Below, piece by piece: positions 50,101-58,732 of a stretch of 64,000 nucleotides of DNA. Numbering within the stretch: position 1 is the stretch's first letter; the number at the start of each line of letters is the position of its first letter. The notes under the pieces are model-generated. The model saw only the letters and a list, made by a program, of their open reading frames with translations. It was not told where the DNA came from and did no database searches. A program made the translations under genes and the position numbers. The stretch is from Ditylenchus dipsaci. Taxonomy: Eukaryota > Nematoda > Chromadorea > Rhabditida > Anguinidae. The DNA lies in contig SADC01000252.1 of the NCBI GenBank assembly GCA_004194705.1, forward strand, positions 49,175 to 113,174, read 5' to 3'.

Positions 50101-53100
50101 ACAATCTTTTAAAAAGTACATATATCATCCCTGGCCTAAAGGCTACGACCAGTGTTTTCATAATTGACATCACATCTGACACTAACACTGACTAAATGAC
50201 ATCACACTGACAATGACATTGACACTGACATTTAAAGTCAGTGTCAGTGTCATTTAAATGTCATGTCAGTGTCAGTGTCAACATGACGTCAGTGTCAGTG
50301 TCAATGTCAGTTTTAAATTGACATGTCAGTGTCATTTAAAATGTCAGTGTCCTTTAAAATGTCAGTGTCAGTTTAAATGTCAGTTTTTAACTGACATGTC
50401 AGTTTTTCACTGACATGTCAGTTTTAAATTGACATGTCAGTTTCGGTGTACAGCCAGTTCTCGTCGCTTTTTTTTTTTATTTTTGCGCAAACTACGCTCA
50501 TGTGTCTCTTTGGTTGTTCTTAACCACATCATGTACTGCATGTTATTCTATCCCTCGCAATGTGGAGTGTGCTGATATTTGGCCGCGAGGAGGTCAAAGG
50601 TAATTCAAACATTTTCTTTGCACCAACCGCAGTTTTGCTGGATCCCATATAATAAAAAAACAAAGTAGTCGTTTACTTAGATCAAATTTTTTTTCTCGCT
50701 TTTGAGTTCCAAAATTTGTTTCTGCACTAATTCGAGCATTCTATAGATGGTTTTACAGTAGTAAAATTACGTTTTGATGGTATTTTCAGTTTTCGTAAAT
50801 CTTGCAAAACACTTTTCAAGGCAACATTCAGCAGTCCGGTTCTACCTTAAAGGCCTAAGCCCACCCTCAATGGATCTGATATACTTTAGTAGTCTTGAAC
50901 TACTCTTATGGCCCTGATATACCCTTAGTAGTCCTGATATCACCTTCATTGTCTAGAACCTTTCGTATATCGTCTTAACTCATTTAAGTGAACAGTACGC
51001 GAAACTTCTCACATTGTCAAAACTACCTGAATCTTAGATATGTTAAATATGTATGAGTAACATATCTAAAGTTTTGGTGGTTTCGATCATTGTAAAATTT
51101 TTTGGCTGTGAACACTCAAAGTAATTAAAACGAGACCCGCTTGGTTTGGAAAATATCACTAGTAATTGAGTTCAGTCATACACCAACCATATAATAACCG
51201 TAAAATCATAATATCCTGTGTAAATAGCTATGTCCGAAAAAGCTTTAGAAACTCAAAATCATGAATAATATGAAATATTCCCGAAAAGGCTAGAACCCCT
51301 GATACCCGTCATGGTTTTTCGAGATTTAGGAGGAGCCCTGTCTCCCGGATTTCTTTAAGTGACATCTAAAAGGGGCAGCACTTCATTATAGAAGTGTGCT
51401 TTTCACGTTGAAAACATTTTCACGTTTTCACGCTGTAAAAAAACTCTCAACGAGGCTTTTGAAAAATGACACATCAGAATGCTCCCTGGTTAGACTGCTG
51501 TTCAAGCTTTCCCCCATTGTAATCAAATCTCATAACCCACAAAAAGGACATGTGCCAAAAGAAAAACAGCTCAAACGGGATTCTTTATTCGAAAAACAAC
51601 AGAGCACCAAAGAGTGCGTTTGAAGTGACAATAACGTAAAGATGATAACGAATACAATAGATAACTCGGAGAAATTCTGGACAGCAGCAGCGATTCATTC
51701 ATGGCGATTCAGAGCATAGACTACATCCATGACGGTAACCTACAACAATTAAAGAGTAACTAGACGGATGAGAAGGGTGAGAATGACCAACCGTCTTGCG
51801 CTTGGCGTGCTCGGTGTAGATAACGGCGTCGCGGATCACGTCCTCCAAAATGTCTTGAGCACGCTGCGAGTTTCTTCGTAGATCAGACCAGAGATGCGCT
51901 TGACTCAAAAAAGCCAACCATAACGGGCCAGACGACGGATAGAAGGCTTCGTGATCTCCTGAATGTGGTCGAGCAGAATCTGAAAAAACACTCGCATAAA
52001 TGCTGTGATTGAAGTAAAATGAGAACGAGCAAACTTTGCGATGGCGGTTTGCTCCTCCTTTTCCGAGTCCGTTTACACCTTTGCCGCTGTCGGGAGCAGT
52101 TTTGCTTGCTTGCTTGATAGAAGTATGAGAGCGAAGAGTAACTAAACACTATGGCATATACTGCAGAGATCTTAAAGAATAAAGGCTGGAATATACAATG
52201 ACATAACTAAAAATCAAACAAAGAAACAAATACATGTACAAATACAATGTAGATGCGGAAACCTCAAAACTCACCTAAATGGCATGACACAAAGGAACAT
52301 GTCAATTTAAAACTGACATGTCAGTTAAAAACTGACATTTAAACTGACACTGACATTTAAAATGACACTGACATCTAAAATGACACTGACATTTAACTGA
52401 CACTGACATTGACACTGACACTGACGTCATGTTGACACTGACACTGACATGACATTTAAAATGACACTGACACTGACATTTAGTGTCATGTTAGTGTCAT
52501 TTTAAATGTCATGTCAGTGTCAGATGTCATGTCATTGTTAGTGTCATTTTAGATGTCAGCCTGACGTTAGTGTCAGTGTCAATGTCAGTGTCAATTATGA
52601 AACACTGGCTACGACCCAATAATTTCATTTATGGCTAAAATTCATTTGCGCCCTCAAAATGCTCATTTACGCCCTCAAATCAATTATTTACGCCCTCAAA
52701 TTTGAAAATTGATCAAATGCTCATTTACGCCCTCAAATTGCTCATTTACGCCTCAAATTTATTATTTACGCCTCAAATCGATCAAAATTGGGTGGGAATT
52801 CCCTATTTTAGATGGCAATATTTTCAGAACTCGAATGGTCTGACTTGTTTAGACTTTTCCAAACCGGTATTCTTCAGTTTCCCTGAGCCATTCTGTAGGA
52901 GAACGCATGAGAAGCTCACTCGAGCGACCCTGAGAGCCGCAAAAAATTTGCACTATATCGAGGTTCGCACTAAATCGGGGTTCCACTTTCGATACTTTCA
53001 AAGACTTTTGACCAAGTCCATCAACTCGAGGTCGCACTAAATCGGGATTGACTGTACCAGAGAGAGAGAGGTAAGTTTTCTCAGGCGGAGGTGCACTGGG

Positions 53101-56100
53101 GATGGTACCTAGGTGAAGTACCTATGTGTACACAGTGGTCGTCCACTTGGATCAAATTTTTTTTTAACGTTTTTCATGTCCGAAACCTGTTTTTTGGATT
53201 TATTCGGGCATGCTGAAGATGGTTTGACGGTGGTAAATGCCGTGTTCTCAAGTATTTTTTGAGTGTTGTGAAATAATTGATTTTGGTGAAATCAATTATT
53301 CACCAAAACTCAAAATATACTCGAGAACACGGGATTTTACCACTGTCAAACCATCTTCAGCGGCAACCAGACAAATACAGTTTTTTCTAAAATTTGTCGC
53401 CCGACAAAACAGTTTTTTGTTGTTTTGTCGCGCGACAAATACAGTTTTTTAAAATTTTTGTCGCGCGACAGGTACAGTTTTTTGTTGTGTTTTGTCGCGC
53501 GACAAATACAGTTTTTTGTTGTTTTTGTCGCGCGCGACAAATACAGTTTTTGTTGTTTTTTATCGTGCCACATTGTTTTGTTATGATACTCACAAATATA
53601 ACAAAATTATCCGGATTGGTCCCCCTTGGATAGCACAGCGAATCTTGAATAGAGCGAAGAAATTCGAGTAGCTTTTCATCTGACGGTTTTACTGGATGTT
53701 CTTTCCTTTGAGCATTCCTCTCGTTGACGATTGCATGAATTCGTTCTTCGGATTCCAGCTGCTTGGCCCTGATGTTGCGAAAATCTTCTTCGTTTTTCTT
53801 TCATGCCTAAACATAATACTGTTTGAAAATGTTTAAAAAAGATGAAACCTGGTAATGAGATGCCGAACTGCTTCTTCTTCATCCATCTGATGCCGAATGA
53901 CCTTGCTGCGCTCAGGCTTGCCACCCCCAGGAAAGTGCGCGTTATATTCTTTATTCCACGATTCCACGGCATTATTTGTCACTGGTCGCTGCAGCACGAT
54001 ATGCTTGTTGCTGACAGACGAAGAAATGGACACCAATTATTCTCGAACTTTCCTGAGCGTATTATTGTACAGCTCAACCAAACATAATGAAAACTTACGT
54101 TGCGATGCGTATAAGAGTAGCTATTGCCCAGACGATACGTTTTCCTCTGCTGCTGACATCTTCACGCTCGATTGGTTCCCTGAGAAGAAAGCTAAGCTCA
54201 TCACCATTTTCTCTTCAGATTGGCAAGACATGTCGACGGATCTAACAAGATCTATTAATGACAACGATAAATAAACTGATAAACTATAAATAATGTTGTC
54301 GTGCGACAGAAAACAACAAAAGTAATGTTTGTCGCGCGACAGATACACAAAAAACTGTATTTGTCGCGCGACAAAATAAAAAATACTGTATTTGTCGCGC
54401 GACAAACATCGAAAAACTGTATTTGTCGCCGACAGTTTCGACACGACATATACAACAAAAACTGTATTTGTCGCGCGACAAAAACACACAAAAAACTGTA
54501 TTTGTCTGGTTGCCTCTTCAGCATGCCCGAATTAGTCCAGAAAACAGGTTTTGGAACATGAAAAATGTAAAAATTTTTATGATATAAAGTGGACGATCGG
54601 CTGGTTTCGCTGGTTGAGACTAAAAATTTTGATTCCCGCAAAATGTTGGCTAAGAATAAGCATTTGGTCGATTGAGGCGTAAAAAAGAATTTGAGGGCGT
54701 AAATGAGTAATTTGAGGGCGTAAATAAGCATTTTGATCAATTTTCAAATTGAGGGCGTAAATAATTAATTTGAGGGCGTAAATGAGCATTTTGAGGGCGC
54801 AAAATCACCTATAGCCATTTCATTTATTGGGTCAATTTTGGCACAAATAGAATTAGCACATTTTCTTTTACTGGAAAAATGAGAAAAATATAGATAAAAA
54901 TCAGAAAAATAATAATTCTACAAAAGCTCGACGGCGTCGACAGGCACTGTCAAGCTTTTGCAGGAAGATTTTTTGGATCCTTGTGGATCCGTAGTGATTG
55001 GCGATTTTCTCTATATGGAGTTTTCTTAATAAAAAAAAAGTGATGTATCAAAAAACTACAATACTCTCTAACCTACCAGGTTGTGCTATTGATCTACACC
55101 GTGATTCCTCTGCCTCTGTATTTGAGCCTTTGATCGGAGTGTGCTACTCCTGCCTATTTGAATTGCTGTCTGGAGGCACTAGAAGCGAGGAGGTGTTTGT
55201 GTCAAGTCAGGCACTAAACTGGCCCTGCATGCTTGCATCCACCTGCTCGGAGTCCACCTGTTCATACTCACTCAAGTCAGGCAACGAAAACCTTTCTCAA
55301 AGTCGGCCATCACTTCTAGCCAGAAAAGACTTGGAATTGGAGACTCAGGTGGGTTTTATGCTAACCAGAAAGTGATTTTACATGCTACTTTAGTTCAAAG
55401 ACACATGATCCAGTCTGTGATGCCCAAAAAGTTAGTTATACTATTTTTTGTTTAAAATTACGAAAGCCTGAACTAGATTCTGAAAATTACTGCCCTACAC
55501 CCCGGAAAAAACTTTTCCCTTGGATTCTTGGCTTTTTTTATGTGTGTTTTCAGGACTGAGTATTTAAAAATAAACCTGGAACGAGGGGAGGGGCTATACA
55601 ATTAAGATCTAAGACCAAAATCCAAATTTTGTAGTTTTGGGAGTAGTTTAATCAAACAAATTTAGAGATGAGTATAACCGGGGTTGGTTACTTTTAACCA
55701 AAATTAAAACCAACGCACTCAAAACTAATTCTGTCCCATTTCTGTCATCACTGAGATAGGCATACACATAAATAGGGGGTAGACAGACGGGAAAAACATG
55801 CACCAACAGCCAAAAATATTTACTGTCATCAAAAATCAACTAACGATATAGTCCAATATAGGCAGTTTTTCACATCATTCAGCCAAATATGGCCAGAATT
55901 TTTTTCTCCATTAAAAAAATTTGGAGCTAATGCAAGGCTTCAAATCAAATTTCAAATAAAGGGCATTTTTATAAAAAAGGACATGTGGTCAGAGAGTCCA
56001 GTGTTGGCTTTGAGTGCCAAAAATAGTCTAATTCCTGAATAACGTACACCCCCTCAAGTTCGTTCCCGCCTAGGGCCGACACTTTTTTACACTGATTTTC

Positions 56101-57357
56101 GGAGTCTTTTGCCGAAACTGATCCGTCAGTCTGGTGAATCAAAATCGTGAGGATCACGATTTGCGGGTCATTTATGAGAAACACAACAGTTTTGCTAATT
56201 AGATTCTCAATAAAGTACACTTTTTAGAAATTAGTTTCGGCAAAATCAGTGTAAAAAAAGTGTCGGACCCTAAGCGGGAACGAATTGAGGGTGTACGTTA
56301 TTGAGAAATCGACTGCAAGATTTTGACGGAGATCTAAAAATTTTTCAAGATTGGAGGTCCTAAATAAAGGACAAATCTTTAAATAAAAGACGTTCGGTAG
56401 CCCTGAGTTTTTTCATCCTGTAGCTTAGGGATAGAACTATAAAATGAGGTATTGATCGAGCAGATATTGTCTAAAAAATTTGGATAAAGAAAGATTTACT
56501 CTCGACCTTGGCAATATCCGAGCGTGGCTTCAGAGTGAGTATAAGCCATTTTTATGCAAAAATTTTCCAATTATAAGTATCTCAGAATAAACTCATTTGT
56601 AGTCCTGCTCCCCAGCTATCAATATAATCACCACCATTAGCAAAATTTATTGATTAAGAAAAAAAATTATGACCATTTCCGAATAAGAGTTCGCGAAAGC
56701 ACGCTCCCATGGGTGCTTTTAGTGGGTGACCCGGCATTAGACTAACCAAAAATTCATTTTCTAGACAAAACGTCCAACTAAACAGACTTAATTACACGTG
56801 TTCATGACTTTCAGGTTGCCAGCGAGCTGCTGAAAGAGACGAGTGAGTTAAGAAGGCCTTCACAAAGCCTGGAGTCTAATTGTCGTACTAGTAACAGCAC
56901 CAATGGTTATATCCTCAACAAATCTAGCCTTCCCTAACATAACCTCCATAACATTACATCATCCATCGCTATCATTCCTACCTTTTACAGTTTCTATTTT
57001 CTTTATTTACAGCCGGGAGAAGCAGTGCCGCAGAGTCGACCGCAGGCATTGTTGGAGCTGGAGGTCTGATTGGAGGGCCAACTTCAGATGTTCGCGACAC
57101 TCCAACTCCATGCCCAGTGTGCGCAAGTTCCGACCTTTACTATGAACCTGATGACTGCGTTTCTATTTTGTTTGCGGATTTGCTGGCTTCACCAAAATGT
57201 CTTCCAATAAATCGGCTGATGAGTTTGGTAGGTGGATCAATGCGTTCAAGCTATTTGTGAGAGAGAGAAAATATTTTTAGGTAAATTGCTCAATGACTTG
57301 TTTGCCGCTTTGACTACCTGTGTGGTCGATGCAATTTGGAAAAGATTAGCACACTCG
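44200..57357 (+). CDS. ADCY9-like adenylyl cyclase, N-terminal membrane half and start of C1
   Basis: Exons and the ADCY9 parts they match: 44200-44425 (FVRKGISQ, then [19 protein letters not shown], first helices), 44893-45081 (63 codons, helices, ending MASMATSIQ), 55080-55348 ([17 protein letters not shown], then in a shifted frame [18 protein letters not shown], then [10 protein letters not shown]), 55394-55430 ([11 protein letters not shown]), 56815-56842 (VASELLKET), 57013-57227 ([21 protein letters not shown]) and 57281-57357 (KLLNDLFA, then [17 protein letters not shown]). Asp of LFAD, a metal-binding residue of class III cyclases, is visible. Several single-base losses shift the frame within exons. 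The next expected block (DCYYC onward) is absent before the window ends. One intron of about 10 kb (45082-55079) contains the histone-bearing transposon nest. Whether this and the C2 half at 7381-9933 are one rearranged gene or two is unresolved. Confidence 0.82.
44441..44829. mobile_element. Foldback element in cyclase intron
   Basis: AATATCGATTCGTAGTACTT pairs with AAGTACCACGAATCGAATAT; the arms meet near 44633 (ATCTCAGTACGCCAG). Interior arm text is GATATCCATCTCAG and CTGAGATATAGCTAC-like. Confidence 0.7.
45497..45955. mobile_element. Foldback element with ACTCAGGTCGACACTC motif
   Basis: Nearly complementary arms meet at about 45724. ACTCAGGTCGACACTC is repeated near the centre and right end. 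Long ORFs on both strands (86 and 77 codons) are the same arm read in opposite directions. Confidence 0.75.
46008..46462. mobile_element. Foldback A, copy 1
   Basis: GGCCTCAAACACAATGAGG outer text and arms meeting near 46245 (CTCCTGACTCAAATTCTAG). Nearly identical to the palindrome at 49461-49884. The arms carry the dispersed GCCATAACTTTTTTTTCAA ... ATTTTGTAGC module. Confidence 0.75.
46508..46714. mobile_element. CAGGGATGATAT hAT-like MITE, copy 1
   Basis: Left edge GCCTAAAG|CAGGGATGATATC; right edge ATATATCATCCCTG|GCCTA, after which the histone-bearing element begins, so its right target duplication is cut short by 3 bases. Confidence 0.75.
47236..47640 (+). pseudogene. Histone H4-like gene with two introns, in a transposon (copy 1)
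   Basis: Three exons: about 47236-47296 ([12 protein letters not shown]), 47355-47542 ([17 protein letters not shown], then [20 protein letters not shown] and [15 protein letters not shown]) and 47596-47640 ([17 protein letters not shown]). This is a histone H4 core, but no ATG precedes it in frame, an extra 11 bases with a frame change sit between ARYG and VKRIS, and the usual C-terminal tail after VVYAL is replaced by NRHE. AATAAA at 47746 replaces the stem-loop of replication-dependent histone genes. It may be a pseudogene, or a diverged variant with an unrecognised first exon. Histone H4 is among the most conserved proteins known, so the number of changes is striking. Confidence 0.82.
47746..47751 (+). 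promoter_or_regulatory. AATAAA polyadenylation signal of the H4-like gene (copy 1)
   Basis: AATAAA lies 106 bases after the stop. The mirrored signal in the second copy is at 51584-51589 on the minus strand. Confidence 0.6.
49208..49414. mobile_element. CAGGGATGATAT MITE, copy 2 (inverted)
   Basis: Ends CAGGGATGATATATGTAC and GAGATATCATCCCTG. Right flank CTTTAGGC and left flank CTTTAGC agree as an 8-bp duplication if one G has been lost. It is the mirror partner of 49932-50133 across the palindrome centre. Confidence 0.75.
49461..49884. mobile_element. Foldback A, copy 2, at the palindrome centre
   Basis: The arms meet near 49675 (CTCCTGACTCAATTCTAGTC). It is the centre of symmetry of the 5.9-kb inverted repeat formed with the two flanking H4-bearing elements. 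Confidence 0.75.
49932..50133. mobile_element. CAGGGATGATAT MITE, copy 3, with exact 8-bp duplication
   Basis: Flanked on both sides by GCCTAAAG (49924-49931 and 50134-50141). Termini CAGGGATGATAT and ATATATCATCCCTG. This copy best defines the family as hAT-like. Confidence 0.85.
50460..50740 (+). other. Unassigned conserved interior segment of the H4-bearing element
   Basis: A 91-codon hydrophobic ORF ([32 protein letters not shown]) ends at a plausible donor AAAG|GTAATT near 50599. The mirrored copy is the minus-strand ORF 48632-48907. It could be a captured exon of another gene or chance; no family recognised. Confidence 0.25.
51695..52100 (-). pseudogene. Histone H4-like gene, in a transposon (copy 2)
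   Basis: Mirror image of copy 1. Exons on the minus strand: about 52035-52099, 51792-51979 and 51695-51739. Compared with copy 1 it has one more T in the T run after TATGGTTGG, which brings a TGA in frame before VKRIS, and it lacks one base in the codons for TFLED. Because the two arms differ at these points but agree on the missing ATG and the altered tail, the shared oddities are likely real and the unshared ones may be sequence errors. Splice sites are retained in both. Confidence 0.8.
53362..54514. mobile_element. MULE-like element with iterated GTCGCGCGAC arms
   Basis: Termini GGCAACCAGACAAATACAG and CTGTATTTGTCTGGTTGCC. Each 200-240-bp arm holds four or more copies of TGTCGCGCGACAAATACAG, whose core GTCGCGCGAC is self-complementary. 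It is flanked by 8-bp direct repeats TCTTCAGC (53354-53361 and 54515-54522), and the uninterrupted sister arm at 53206-53225 confirms the empty site. The interior holds a decayed transposase fragment on the minus strand. Confidence 0.88.
53676..54036 (-). pseudogene. Fragment of MULE/FLYWCH-type transposase-associated protein
   Basis: The minus strand reads [20 protein letters not shown], then [20 protein letters not shown]. The TNNAVESWN block followed by a short helical segment is typical of the region after the MULE-type DDE domain in animal Mutator-like and FLYWCH-associated proteins. Only about 120 residues remain, in two frames; the catalytic DDE core is not present. Its place between MULE-type ends supports the reading. 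Confidence 0.6.
56040..56325. mobile_element. Tc1-like MITE with GTGTCGGACCCTAAGCGGGA arms
   Basis: CGTACACCCCCTCAAGTTCG pairs with CGAATTGAGGGTGTACG, and GCCGACACTTTTTT with AAAAAAGTGTCGGACC. The left terminal CAGTC is eroded; the right edge reads ATCGACTGCA. It lies in a cyclase intron. Confidence 0.55.
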
Positions 57358-57899
57358 GTAGGTTATCCATTATAACATGCTTCTAGTGTGCCTTTTTGTC
57401 TATTTATCCATGGTGTCATTTTGGCTTAGGCTCAAGCGCAATCCACAGTAGACTAGAAGGACTAAAAAATATTTCCTTGCTCTTTTACTTATTCGGGAAA
57501 TACGTTTTGAGTCCGCCTAAGCCAAAAAAAACCACATTGAGAATGAGGTAAAAGACGCCTTGAGTTCTAGACTAGGGCCACTATTTTTATCTTTTTTGAG
57601 CTCAGATAAGAAAATGCCCTTTATATGTTGTGGATTGTCTAATACGAGTTAGTCAATCGAAGTTATGCAGAACAAACCAATTTAGCAACTTCTTTGGTTT
57701 TTTTTAACACGTCCAGTTCTATTACGCTCAACATAATCATACAAGCCGAAGAAGATGCCATTTGGCCTAAAAATTATTTTGAACGATTGTTGGGGTATCA
57801 GGTTCGATAACCCTTGAGTATACTGGCTTTTACAACTTTTTTGGAAAAACTCGAAATTTTAAGCATCCATGTCAATTTTGACAAGTTTTTTTGAACTCT

Positions 57900-58076
57900 A
57901 TGCCCCAGTTTATAGTTGTTCCGGTGAGAACGATACGATGTATGAAAAAAAGTGGAAAGGTAGCAACGAGCGATACAAATAATATTGAGGACCTGATACG
58001 CCTATGCCGTAGGATGTTCGAAACTGTGTGGGGACTTCGTCCTGAAACAGTACCACAGATTTCTGTAACAGAGTGA
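57900..58076 (+). CDS. Unrecognised short ORF
   Basis: A frame of about 60 codons with protein-like composition (SGKVATSDTNNIEDLIRLCR, then MFETVWGLRPETVPQ). It could be an exon, since it has no flanking repeats and moderate coding character, but no splice partner or homologue is recognised. Position follows the cyclase exons, but the sequence does not match that family. Confidence 0.25.
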   Translation: MPQFIVVPVRTIRCMKKSGKVATSDTNNIEDLIRLCRRMFETVWGLRPETVPQISVTE

Positions 58077-58173
58077 GAATGATGACTTTTGAAGTCCGTG
58101 AATGACACTGTGATTGAATCAAATCCGTGCATCAAACCATCAGCGTGTCAATCGGTGTTTAGATCAGTTTTTG

Positions 58174-58467
58174 TACAGTCAACCCTCGACTTAACGTCAC
58201 CAGTGATGTATTTTTGCGATTTTTCGCTCCGGCTCTGGCTCCGAAATCGCAATTTGAGCAATTTTTTCCAGCTCTGGCTCCTTTTGATCTTGAAAAAAAA
58301 TAAAAAAAGAAATGAAATCAGTCAAAATAAAAATTTGTCCAAAAAAAGAAAAAATTTGCCCCAAAAAAGTATATTTGCCATAGAAAAAGGATTACCCCAA
58401 AAAGTGTCCGGCCGAGGTGGGAACGAACTTGAGGGGGGGGGTGACGTTTAATCGAGGGTTGACTGTA
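58174..58467. mobile_element. Tc1-type MITE, TACAGTCAACCCTCGACTTA ends
   Basis: The ends TACAGTCAACCCTCGACTTA and TTTAATCGAGGGTTGACTGTA have TA edges. The interior includes GCTCCGGCTCTGGCTCC repeats and the shared GTGTCCGGCCGAGG..GGGAACGAACTTGAGG block. Confidence 0.75.
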
Positions 58468-58732
58468 TCAAATCTATAGTACACCCTGAGTGGATGTAAA
58501 AGAATACAAAAAGTAAAAAAACAGGTGTGGACAAATATATGCATCGAAAATATAGGCGCTCAAAATTTTGTGCTCAATGAGTTTTGGCTAGAGGAAAAGG
58601 ACTAATAAAATCACAAAAGCTAATTTCACAGACTTTCAAATCTTCGAAGAATAACAAGGCAACGGCACTGACAGCAACTTTATTTTTCACTGGTGATACA
58701 ATAGTAATGACAATGGTCAACGGATACTTTTA

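Larger units (their letters stand above)
50150..52607. mobile_element. H4-bearing hAT-like element, copy 2, with 8-bp duplication
   Basis: The termini CAGTGTTTTCATAATTGACA and TCAATTATGAAACACTG are flanked by exact 8-bp direct repeats GCTACGAC at 50142-50149 and 52608-52615. CAGTG ends plus an 8-bp duplication indicate hAT-type transposition. Arms of iterated TGACACTGACA lie at both ends. It carries the H4-like gene on the minus strand and no transposase, so it would be non-autonomous. Confidence 0.88.
53140..54595. repeat. Foldback arms interrupted by the MULE-like insertion
   Basis: The left arm 53140-53280 (GCATGCTGAAGATGGTTTGA) pairs with 53290-53361 plus 54515-54595. Reading across the insertion, the right arm restores TCAAACCATCTTCAGCATGC. 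A relative lies in the H4-bearing element near 48560-48650 (AAAACCATCTATAGAATGC). Confidence 0.7.
52625..54830. mobile_element. Element with iterated TTTACGCCCTCAAAT arms
   Basis: The left arm (52640-52790) has about seven TTTACGCCCTCAAAT units and the right arm (54665-54805) the complement, GAGGGCGTAAATGAGTAATT. Outer flanks CCCAATAA..TTTCATTTATGGC and GCCATTTCATTTATTGGG are degenerate inverses. A MULE-like element is inserted within it. In plan it matches the TTTACCCCGTCAAAT element at 34050-34890. Confidence 0.7.

Noticed and set aside
53394..54740. Long ORFs over the GTCGCGCGAC arms (79-161 codons, both strands)
   Set aside because: They translate the iterated arms ([13 protein letters not shown] periodic residues) and overlap on opposite strands; no independent coding signal.
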